The notes under the pieces are model-generated. The model was not told the DNA's origin. It did not search any database and was given only the letters and a program-made list of their open reading frames with translations. This document shows positions 22,501 through 29,409 of a stretch of DNA of 29,409 nucleotides, piece by piece (within the stretch, counting starts at the first letter, position 1; each line of letters opens with the position of its first letter). The position numbers were made by a program, and so were the translations under genes. This stretch comes from Saccoglossus kowalevskii (taxonomy: Eukaryota > Hemichordata > Enteropneusta > Harrimaniidae): contig NW_003107092.1 in the NCBI RefSeq assembly GCF_000003605.2, forward strand, positions 11,576-40,984. Reading direction: 5' to 3'.

Positions 22501-24043
22501 ATTTCTAAAACCAGTCCAATAGTCAACCACAAAAGCAATAAGCACCTTAAATCGCCATTAGTGATTGCGAATTTAGAATTTGAAAACGCATCTTTCGAGA
22601 GTGACTTGCCCCGTCTATGTCAATCAGGATTGCATAGTCAACTTAATGCACAGGCACGTTGTTATATAAAAGCTATATGCAAGCAGAGACGAAATCAATA
22701 TCGATACACTCAAATGTGCATATATGAAGACAAATACTACAAGAAAATTGTGAGTCGACTAGATAAACTTGTAGATTACGTTCATAAAATAATGCAGCAT
22801 ATTGCCCCAGATGAGACATTTGTTGAGGTAAGTATACAACAACAATTATATTTCTAACGGATAAACATTTATAAAGCTGTACTTGAATATTAATATATAT
22901 AATCTTGATTGATAGTTATTCATAAAAATGGTTACACATTAAAATAATGAAAATACACGTCACTGAGAAATATCCAGTGTCCACTGGGAAGAATTAATTT
23001 AAATTAGTACAATTTGTTTCCGTTACCAATACAGACCTGATGATAAGTCAATATGACATGTATTCCCGAACGATATTAACTACATGGTTATGAATGGTCA
23101 AACTGGCAGCTATACAGTCTGCTTTGTTGACCAAGTGATCACTAACTTACACAAACTTGGCCAGTTTAAATCAAATGTATAAGCCACGTTCAAGTAGTTT
23201 ATATAATGACATACCAGTGCCACTTATTCAAAGTAAATTACCCATAATATGTTGCCCGTTTCTGCTTGTTTCGCCATGGACATAAATTATCACATGGTGT
23301 TGCTAATTCATTCCTTACACGCGATAATGTTAATAATTATGTGGTTGGTTACCGATCAAAACTCTTTGTTGAGCTAAACGGCTACCGTAAGTAAAACAGT
23401 ACGATTTGGGTTAAAATCAAATATGGCTGTCACCGAATTGCTGGGGCTCATTACCTGTTTATTTGGTGATATACGTGCGACTTACATACTGATGCACTAG
23501 CCAAAACAAACTCTCAAAAATAAAATAAATTAATTTTAATCTGAATTTCAAAAAAATTGCCGGATTGAATTTATGCAATTCGATTAGTAGTCTTGCTCCA
23601 GAAGAATTATTTTGGGATTCGTTGCACGCCGTTAAACAATACTCCCGTGAGGTGCTGATGGTAAAACAGATAATGATATATATATATTGCATATTATATC
23701 ATCTGGTTGCATTCTAACGTAATGTATATGTGATTGTATAGTGTTCCCACGTGACTTATAAGTTTACTCACATGATTCTATAGTGTTCCCACGTGATTCA
23801 AAAGTGTTCCCAAGCGATTCTCTAGTGCACCCACGTGATTCCTCACTGTACTCCTGTGATTCAATTTTATACAGCAAAAGTAACAATTTGTGAATTATAA
23901 TTATATTTGATTTGTATTCGTTGTAACAGATTCGTGAGGAATGGATCGCGTTAGCAGCTGTTGTCGATAGAATACTACTCATTGTGTTTGCTACTATTAG
24001 CTTCACTGGTGCCGTTATTATTCTTCCCAAGATCACGACGTAA
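10484..24043 (+). CDS. Nicotinic acetylcholine receptor-like (Cys-loop cation channel) subunit, complete, 6 exons
   Basis: One subunit of a pentameric ligand-gated channel. Coding exons: 10484-10583, 19589-19728, 20029-20073, 21460-21569, 21756-22827, 23930-24043; 1581 nt, 526 residues, a normal family length. Seen: signal peptide about 1-33; N-glycosylation sequons N51 and N63; NDTV and LTQLIDVDEK motifs; loop D W97; WNPD at 123-126; Cys loop C170-C184 with FPVD instead of the usual FPFD; loop B W191; M1 about 253-277; M2 about 283-303; M3 about 313-338; cytoplasmic loop about 340-489; M4 about 496-521. M2 has D282 at -1', S285 at 2', L292 at 9' and D303 at 20', which fits a cation pore. Loop A Tyr is L130 and there is no vicinal Cys pair in loop C, so it is not a classical alpha subunit. 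C107 is an extra cysteine. All junctions are GT-AG and in phase. Exon 1 is the least certain part. Confidence 0.92.
12164..12170 (+). repeat. Target-site duplication (left) GTTTAGA
   Basis: This 7-bp direct repeat is identical to 13182-13188 and sits directly outside the inverted-repeat ends at 12171 and 13181, as expected for DNA-transposon insertion. Confidence 0.8.
12171..12333 (+). repeat. Left long inverted-repeat arm of the intron-1 element
   Basis: It pairs with 13006-13181. The outer 70 bp or so is almost perfectly matched (TTGGACAAACTTATG onward). The inner part differs around an 11-C run at 12261-12271. Confidence 0.85.
12554..13005. other. Assembly gap, 452 N
   Basis: Runs of N. 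It sits inside an inverted-repeat element, so a foldback structure probably broke the assembly and the true length may differ. Open frames reported across it are meaningless. Confidence 1.
13006..13181 (-). repeat. Right long inverted-repeat arm of the intron-1 element
   Basis: The reverse complement begins CACGGGGAGTTGG and follows the left arm inward to GTTATATGCAAATTT at the gap edge. Confidence 0.85.
13182..13188 (+). repeat. Target-site duplication (right) GTTTAGA
   Basis: Identical to 12164-12170. Confidence 0.8.
15140..15175. repeat. Short inverted pair AAAATGGCG / CGCCATTTT
   Basis: Perfect 9-bp arms at 15140-15148 and 15167-15175 with an 18-bp spacer, deep in intron 1. The arm equals the core of the YY1 site, and the same word overlaps the start codon at 10481-10489. 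A regulatory role is speculative. Confidence 0.45.
17619..17688 (+). CDS. Candidate alternative first coding exon (signal peptide) in intron 1
   Basis: An ATG in a good context (CAGAAATG) opens 23 codons plus one base. The peptide MSVTCTWSASLIIFWILALN followed by IAY has the shape of a signal peptide. The frame reaches TATG|GTTATA in phase 1, the phase needed to join exon 2 at 19589. The donor is a poor match after GT, whereas exon 1 at 10484 has a consensus donor. The frame also stays open past this point to a stop near 17783. It could be an alternative promoter and exon for the receptor, or coincidence. Confidence 0.25.
18391..18532. mobile_element. MITE-like element with TA flanks, 142 bp
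   Basis: The ends form imperfect inverted repeats of about 20-27 bp: AAGCGGGAGGGTCGTCA at the left, and AAGCGGGGGAGTCGTCA on the complement of the right end. Similarity continues weakly inward (CCTGAGCACGC against TCTGCGTCTGC). TA dinucleotides lie at both borders (18389-18390 and 18533-18534), as with Tc1/mariner-type insertions. It has no coding capacity. The family is inferred only from size, ends and TA flanks. Confidence 0.65.
19301..19361. promoter_or_regulatory. Cluster of CRE-like (TGACG) sites upstream of exon 2
   Basis: TGACG at 19301-19305, the 12-bp palindrome ATTGACGTCAAT (19334-19345, with a full CREB/ATF-type TGACGTCA inside) and CGTCA at 19357-19361 lie within 61 bp. The patch is CpG-richer than its surroundings, about 230 bp before exon 2. 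It could be an intronic enhancer or internal promoter; no functional evidence. Confidence 0.35.
19589..19728 (+). CDS. Complete nAChR-like gene, exon 2: N-terminal helix and first beta strands
   Basis: 140 nt, entered in phase 1 after AATTTCCAG and left in phase 0 at GTG|GTACGT. It encodes residues 34-80: DDNYLSSEERLLHHLLDNYT, then a segment ending SLTQLIDV, the classical opening of a nAChR extracellular domain. The exon length equals that recalled for vertebrate CHRNA7 exon 2. Confidence 0.95.
19729..20028 (+). other. Intron 2
   Basis: 300 bp, donor GTACGT, acceptor TTTTTTCTTCAG. Nothing else is seen in it. Confidence 0.93.
20029..20073 (+). CDS. Complete nAChR-like gene, exon 3 (45 nt)
   Basis: Encodes DEKAQIITTSAWIYQ (residues 81-95), between CTTCAG and CAG|GTGAGT, phase 0 on both sides. 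A 45-nt third exon at this point is a hallmark of nAChR genes. Confidence 0.96.
20074..21459 (+). other. Intron 3
   Basis: 1386 bp, donor GTGAGT, acceptor TTCTTTTAG. AT-rich, with a small perfect hairpin CCTGGTAA/TTACCAGG near 20518-20539. A 64-codon open frame at 20734 has no family signal. Confidence 0.93.
21460..21569 (+). CDS. Complete nAChR-like gene, exon 4 (110 nt): loop D and loop A
   Basis: Encodes residues 96-131 plus two bases of Ser132. EWTDHRLSW carries the loop D Trp (W97). IWNPDLSLLN is the loop A region, with Leu130 where ACh-binding subunits have Tyr. C107 sits where most family members have no cysteine. It leaves in phase 2 at AACAG|GTTAGC. The 110-nt length is the family standard. 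Confidence 0.96.
21756..22827 (+). CDS. Complete nAChR-like gene, exon 5: Cys loop to end of cytoplasmic loop
   Basis: A single 1072-nt exon for residues 132-489: loop E, Cys loop, loops B and C, M1, M2, M3 and the whole M3-M4 loop. The acceptor is TTCCGAAAG|T after a T-rich tract, restoring Ser132; the donor is GAG|GTAAGT, phase 0. Vertebrate orthologues split this region with several introns, so introns were lost here or never gained. If the donor is ignored the frame stops at 22857, giving an M4-less product. Confidence 0.95.
22828..23929 (+). other. Intron 5 (last intron)
   Basis: 1102 bp, donor GTAAGT, acceptor TTGTAACAG. It carries a 21-bp minisatellite (23719-23865) ending 64 bp before the acceptor. 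Position and phase equal those of the last intron of the upstream paralogue. Confidence 0.93.
23719..23865. repeat. 21-bp minisatellite, seven units, with E-box cores
   Basis: Exact 21-bp register without indels. Units start at 23719, 23740, 23761, 23782, 23803, 23824 and 23845; the consensus is close to AGTGTTCCCACGTGATTC plus three variable bases. CACGTG (palindromic E-box) is intact in units 2, 4 and 6 and mutated in the others; the first unit is the most diverged. The minus-strand frame through it shows a seven-residue ESRGNT-type repeat, but the array lies in an intron. Confidence 0.92.
23930..24043 (+). CDS. Complete nAChR-like gene, exon 6: M4 and C-terminus
   Basis: 37 codons plus TAA: IREEWIALAAVVDRILLIVF, then a hydrophobic run ending GAVIILPKITT. 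It is strongly similar to the M4 exon of the upstream gene at 1092-1202 (LAAVxDRILLI, VILPxIT). Confidence 0.96.
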   Translation: MREEWIALAAVVDRILLIVFATISFTGAVIILPKITT

Positions 24044-24358
24044 TCATCATTCTGATATTATCAACGAACACGTGACAATTACCTCATCGTCTGATATTGA
24101 GCCATGTTTTGAGGATTTTGCACCCAGATTGATTATTAAGTTCTTAATCAAATATCTTGGTGGAAAGATTATTATCCGAAATAATTAAAACTCTCGGTCC
24201 GTAAGGAGGCCTGGAAGATATTGTTTTCACACATGACAAAATCTTACTGGGTAATATAATACTTATATATGATTTGTAGAGACAACCTTCTTTAATTCAA
24301 ACACGACTCTCAGTGTCTTGAATTTGACAACGTGGTGTTGGTCCAATACTCAAAGACA

Positions 24359-24364
24359 AATAAA
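24359..24364 (+). promoter_or_regulatory. Candidate polyadenylation signal AATAAA
   Basis: The first clear AATAAA after the stop, 315 nt downstream. A second lies at 24537-24542. Either could end the transcript. Confidence 0.45.
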
Positions 24365-24542
24365 GTCATCAATAACATACTGGGTATAGAGCATATTCAT
24401 ATAATATATTAAAAAACAAAATTAAAAAGCTACTGCAAATTACGCATCTTATAAGACTGATATAAGATGGTCAATATTGGTCACTGAAGGAATGATAAAT
24501 GTACGTTTGCTGTGATTTATGGTGTATTTAAACTAAAATAAA

Positions 24543-26007
24543 AATGTGAAATATTCACAAGCAAAATTACATTGAGTTATAAGAACAGGTTATTCATGGT
24601 GAATTACATCTGGCAAAAAAAAAAGTTGTTAGCCTCCCTGAACTGTACCGATAATCAACTACGTACTTGTTGTGAATTCATCGATTCTTTATAGTCGGGA
24701 ACTATTGTATATTAGATAGTTGTTTATTCAAAGCGATGTAGTACAAACATTAGAGAGACATATCTAACTCATGTTTATGTATACGTCATATAATGGGTTA
24801 AGCAAGCCATATTGCTACCCATTAGTACACTGTTTAATTTCCTATCCACGACTACAGAGTATATTCACATTGCTATAATTACATGTGTAACTGTCATGGG
24901 ATGACTTGATGTCAGTGTGTTCGCAATATGAATCGGAAGTCAAGAAAAGCGAGATACAACGTACGCACGATGAGTTTCCTGAACTAGCTTGTAGTTGATT
25001 ATTTTTCGAATGCATTTATTGGAATCTATTTGGCAGAAAGATATTGCCACATATGTTCTAGGAAATAAACATTTATAAACTCGTAATTTGTCTCACTATC
25101 TGACTTGAAAGAATTATTTTTAGTTGAAAATTGCACGTTCAGTTGTGCGGTTTGGCTGTATGGCACTCCGGTATTCGAGCTATTTTTAGAAACTCTGCTA
25201 TTGAGATCGTTAAACAATAATTATGATCAACATTTATCTACGAGTTATAAGATTGATACTACCTTCGTTGCGTTGACATACCTAGTCGTTACCATCAATA
25301 TATGACGCCTGGAACATTTTGAGTTGATCTTACATCATTAGTGTTCGGTATATGTCATTAAATACTGCATCATATAATTATCAGCCAGGGGCGCTTTGGG
25401 ATCAGCGAAGTATGTTTACTGCTACGATTTTGCAATCGGTCATGAGGTCATCACGACGACGTATAGAGTTTTAGTGATACACATCATGTTTGTGTTATAA
25501 ATTGTTGTATTGTGCAGCTCTGTTTGTTTTCGCTTCTGCCAACACATATGACGGCGAGGTGGGGGAGGTACTCTGCGGGCATTATACAATCGCCTGTATT
25601 GATATGAACGTTATAACGTCAGTGAGTAACTTTCTTGCTTAACGTGACAGTTACGTTAGGTTATGTAAAGAACTAAGCCGTTTGAGTGGGATACAGTGTT
25701 AGCAGCTTTTGCGTTCATTTCAGGAATTTTGGAATTGCTTTGACGACATTGTCATGTTGTCTCGCAAACTAATATGCTTATAGACATGCTACGAATCTCC
25801 GTGTTTGTCATTTCAAATATTATATGTCATTTCATTTCACAAAAATAATGAATCTACATCTCCAATCATGCCTTACGTCATTCACAAAATAAGATGAAGA
25901 ATTTAATTTTGAGTACGCAGGTACCTGATTAATAGGTTTAGTTAGATTGACGTAATGTTCAGAATGCGGAAAGCTTTATAATTACCAGCAAATCGACATG
26001 CAAAATT
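24543..26007. other. Downstream intergenic DNA, no recognisable gene
   Basis: Overlapping short frames on both strands at 25026-25305 have no family motif. A GTGAGT donor-like word near 25623 is not preceded by a plausible exon. Confidence 0.55.
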
Positions 26008-26081
26008 CCATACTGGATTAAAACTCACGACATGCACCTAGCCCTGTAAGCAGACGCACTCACAATTGAGTCACACTGCCC
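26008..26081 (-). mobile_element. tRNA-derived SINE head (degenerate tRNA-like sequence)
   Basis: Read on the minus strand, it starts GGGCAGTGTGACTCAATTG with an A-box-like TGACTCAATTG (26063-26073). It continues with GTGAGTGCGTCTGCTT and reaches a B-box-like GAGTTTTAATCC (26015-26026), with tRNA-like spacing. A four-pair D stem (ACTC/GAGT) is visible. The acceptor ends do not pair and the B box has lost the TTCGA core, so it is not a working tRNA; an old SINE copy or tRNA pseudogene is likely. The tail on the 25.9-kb side is not recognised. Confidence 0.65.
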
Positions 26082-26431
26082 GAAATGGAGCGTAGTTAAC
26101 ACGGTTCTACAGTGAATAATGAGTGGTGCAGTGCTACATTTAATTCTTCCGACATATAATGAATACCGTAAAAACACACAATACCAAGGCCATGTCGCAA
26201 ATTATACTAACTAGGGTGCCCATTATTGAAACACCCCGTTTTGATTGATCGATCGGTATTACGTACAGCCCTGATATCAGACTGGATAGTCAGTGTACAG
26301 ACATACAAACAAGATTGTGTTTGATACAATCATAATCAATGTTTTCCCACGATTGTACGGATATTTTAAACAACAAATACTTTGTGATTCATTCATTTTA
26401 AGAAATCTTCCAGTCGTTGTTTGCTAGTGAA

Positions 26432-26530
26432 ATGTCACGCGTAACTGAATTACGCGCGACGGTTTACGACGCGCTTCTCCCACTTTCTCGAGCTACAATT
26501 GCACGTGTATTCAATTTTTTGACATTATAG
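26432..26530 (+). other. Small open frame (32 codons) in a dense CpG patch
   Basis: ATG in a fair context (GTGAAATGTC) to TAG. It encodes MSRVTELRATVYDALLPLSR and a short hydrophobic end. It overlaps about nine CpGs within 40 bp (26438-26475), including an ACGCGT. I see no homology, signal peptide or good donor. It may be a first exon, a regulatory patch or chance. Confidence 0.2.
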
Positions 26531-29409
26531 TATATTATTGTGTGATAATGTTCAATACATGTTCGGTTAAATGATGACAATTACGCAAATCTTCTTTCTC
26601 GCCTTGGCGTCCTATTTGGCGTATGTTTGTATTGTTGTATATGTAGCTATATGAAGATAAGGGATCACATCGCAATTCTAGATCATACTGGATTGTGGAA
26701 TATGTTGGACCGAATCGAACACAAGTTCTGCTAGCACAGTGCGCTTCTTCTCGTGTAACCTGATAAAACTATCCCACAATGCACAGTAATATGTAAAGAT
26801 ACGGTCTATGCTTCAAAGAATTCACTTCCGGTCAAGACATGTTTATTCAAACACTATACGTTCATTATACAGTGTTTCATGTGACATTTCCGTTACACAC
26901 CTGATCAAATTTTCATACAATTTTCAAAACAATCATTATATAAGTCGCATACTGGCGTTTTTTTATTAATGAAATAACACCTTTGTATTTGTAATGACAG
27001 CCAGGGTATAATTCATAAACAGTAACATGCTTTAATTGCGCAAAATATGTAATTAATAATAAAATTATTTAGACGTGTAACAGGTATGATGCTTAAGTAT
27101 TGTTAATGATTGCAGACACACTATATAATACAGAATTCAAGATGTGTGCTGGATACACTACAAGCGTTGTTTATATTTTATATCATTTTCAGATATGTAA
27201 ATTAAAAAAAAAAATAGCTGTCAATAATGATTAATACGTACAATTGTCAATACTAAACAGATAGTTGATGTGTGCATTTCATTAATTAAAATATATTAAT
27301 TTATAAATAGGAATTTACCACACACTTTATCACATAATAATGAAAAACGAACTACAGCCATTGTAAGAATGTTTCATATTTTTCATTGTACTAAACTCAG
27401 CGTGTCTTTCATTTCCATCTTGCCATGTGGTGAAACACATATTCAATTCAACACAGTTCACGGCGGTATTTTTATCACGAACCTATTGTAATTTCGGTGA
27501 TACGTGACATACGTTAGAAAACTGGTAATTGCTATTCAAATACTATAAATGAAACATTATTGCCCGAAATATCTGGTTATATTGAATATTTACTAAGAAA
27601 CATTATTATCTAACTAAGATAACTACCATTTCATTTAATGTATAGAATGACAAATATGCTTAACTTTACATAGTTTTTAACCTCCAATGAGATTAAAGTG
27701 TTATATCATCCCATTGTAGTTTTCTCATTGACTTTACAATGGCATAACATCTAAAAAATTGTTCACTTTGTTCTTGTATGTACAACTCATGGTACACTTT
27801 GTTGCCAGGACAACAGTATTTACATTGTTCACAATATTAATGTTATCGAAATGACAGAGACAGTGCACAGCTCAATTCACTCACATATAATTGTTTGATA
27901 TATGTGCGGTGCGTGTCAATTTGTAAGTGATAAAAACGACACACTCTTATCACTCAGTATTCTACGGTGTATTCTGCACTACTGATTATATTGCAATGGA
28001 CTATCGATAATGGAAACGTCGCGTTCTCATTGGTTGATAGATAATACGTGGAAGGTCGTTATTAGATGTCAATACACCGTGTCACCTTGTGCTGAACCTG
28101 GACAAATGAAAACATTAAGAAAATTGTGCATAAATCAGCAATATTCAATGCATCTCTCTTCTTAATAACACCCACCATTATTCTGTTCCCATAAAAATAA
28201 AGACGATTCTCATTTTGACATGTACCTACGAATGTGTGTTTGCACGTGTCAGTCAATATAGTTGTTCATCGGAAAATGTGTTCCATGACTACTTTTGCGG
28301 GCAGGACAGACCGTTTTAATTTAAAGGCCAGGGAATATTATGTTGAGGGCAATTTTGAGATTTGTTTGAGATACGAAGCGTTGTTAAACCTGAGGTTTGA
28401 AATTTTGCCATGTGTTTAGATAGACAATTTTGTCAATTTAATTAGATTAAATTAAGGGAATTCTATGCGAATTATTTGCAGAGATAACAAAAAATAAATA
28501 AATATTTCGCGGGTTGGGAAAAACACGAGGGACATTCCAAACGATTTGGGTAATGCGGGTGTTGAGCAAAATAAAATGAGGCAAATTTGGTGAGAAGATG
28601 AAATATTCTTTAGCCGATTGTTTCAGTCTGAATTGGTCAGGGCATCTTTTTAGACTTGTAATTGTAGTTGTCATGGAAAGAATTTTTTTTTTTATGTAAA
28701 ACTGTCATTAGCTGCATGCAGCTTAAATAAAACGTTTGGTATCAATCTTCGTATGCCTATCACTGCGGCCATATTTAATACATTATAAGAAATACAGGAA
28801 TCACAACTGCCCATCATCGCGTGATAACAGCACTCGGTTATGAAATTCGCTTGTGTAATGAGCTCATCTCTCTAAATAACACAACAATACAACATTGTGG
28901 TAAACATATAAAAACTGTATTCTTTAATTGTCATAGTTAAGGTTTCTATATTTGCTATGGCTGCAGAAAATGTATTCTGTTTGTGTGACTAACATCTCCC
29001 GAATGTAATAAACGTATTCTGTTGTCGTCGTTGTCAATCAATCTATTCATGGCACGAACAATGCTAATATAAATCATAACAGCGAACCAGAATTATGTCA
29101 CGACAAGTCGTCTTTTAATCTAAAAGCATAAACGATTCACGATTGTACATTTTTTGCAAATGTGAAATGAATGAACATCGTAAAATTAAGAACAATATAA
29201 AAATAAGCATATTGGAAATCTCTCGTCAGTTTTACCTCCTGGTAATATTTATTTCACGGCCACGACAAAAATATTTGATTCACAACATTGCTTTAGAAAG
29301 TCACAACACGGAAATAATCGTAGCTGAATATCTAATATTTGTATGGACATTACAGGCATTAGACTTTTACTATACATTATGGTATAAATGATATGCAGTT
29401 TAGAGGAAA
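26531..29409. other. Intergenic DNA to the window end, no recognisable gene
   Basis: It contains a perfect TATCGATA (28002-28009), the DREF-type site known in insects, followed by a reversed CCAAT (ATTGG at 28029), and a few open frames under 83 codons without motifs (28234-28419 +, 28447-28674 -, 29143-29391 +). The next gene of the cluster, if any, must have its coding body beyond 29409. Confidence 0.5.

Noticed and set aside
21802-22857. 351-codon frame taken as a stand-alone gene
   Set aside because: The start at 21802 is a TTG inside exon 5 and the end runs past a consensus donor. Exons 1-4 and 6 complete the protein, so this is only an internal piece.
23719-23865. Direct-repeat array considered as a CRISPR-like array
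   Set aside because: Units abut with no spacers, and the context is a eukaryotic intron.
25540-25626. ATG frame ahead of a GTGAGT donor, considered as the first exon of a third receptor gene
   Set aside because: The frame hits a stop before the donor and has no signal peptide.
28234-28419. 61-codon frame with a faintly TPR-like stretch (YYVEGNFEICLRYEALLNL)
   Set aside because: One weak helix-pair resemblance, no splice context and a quick stop; not enough to call an exon.

Overview
The window is nuclear DNA from an animal. It is AT-rich, and its genes are split by GT-AG introns of 186 bp to about 9 kb. It carries microsatellites, inverted-repeat elements and a tRNA-derived SINE-like piece. 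The genes are tandem, divergent nicotinic-acetylcholine-receptor-like (Cys-loop, pentameric ligand-gated channel) subunits. Tandem clusters of such genes are typical of lophotrochozoans (molluscs, annelids, brachiopods) and some other invertebrates. The phylum is an inference; the sequence itself only supports an invertebrate metazoan.

Layout, all genes on the + strand. (1) 1-1202: 3' end of a first subunit gene, entering the window inside M3; one intron (476-1091) separates the M3-M4 loop from the M4 exon. (2) 1203-10483: about 9.3 kb without a recognisable gene. It holds a 207-bp perfect (ATTT)n tract, a diverged 79-bp repeat pair, a perfect 35-bp tandem duplication and a two-unit 42-bp tandem repeat. 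(3) 10484-24043: a complete second subunit gene of six coding exons (100, 140, 45, 110, 1072 and 114 nt; 526 codons plus stop). All phases are compatible. Its 9-kb first intron contains a long-inverted-repeat element interrupted by a 452-base assembly gap and a 142-bp MITE-like element. Its last intron contains a 21-bp minisatellite of seven units close to the last acceptor. (4) 24044-29409: 3' UTR, then intergenic DNA with a minus-strand tRNA-derived SINE head and a dense CpG cluster, but no recognisable gene.

Function. The complete protein has a signal peptide, an extracellular domain with a 13-residue Cys loop, four membrane helices and a cation-type M2 (acidic at -1' and 20', Leu at 9'). 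It keeps the complementary-face loop D Trp and the loop B Trp. It lacks the loop A Tyr and the loop C vicinal Cys pair, so it is a non-alpha-type or ligand-diverged subunit. The upstream paralogue shares the last-intron position and phase and a very similar M3, post-M3 segment and M4, so the two arose by tandem duplication.

Most of the other open frames are shorter than 150 codons, show no family motif or splice context, and are treated as chance or as shadows of real exons.
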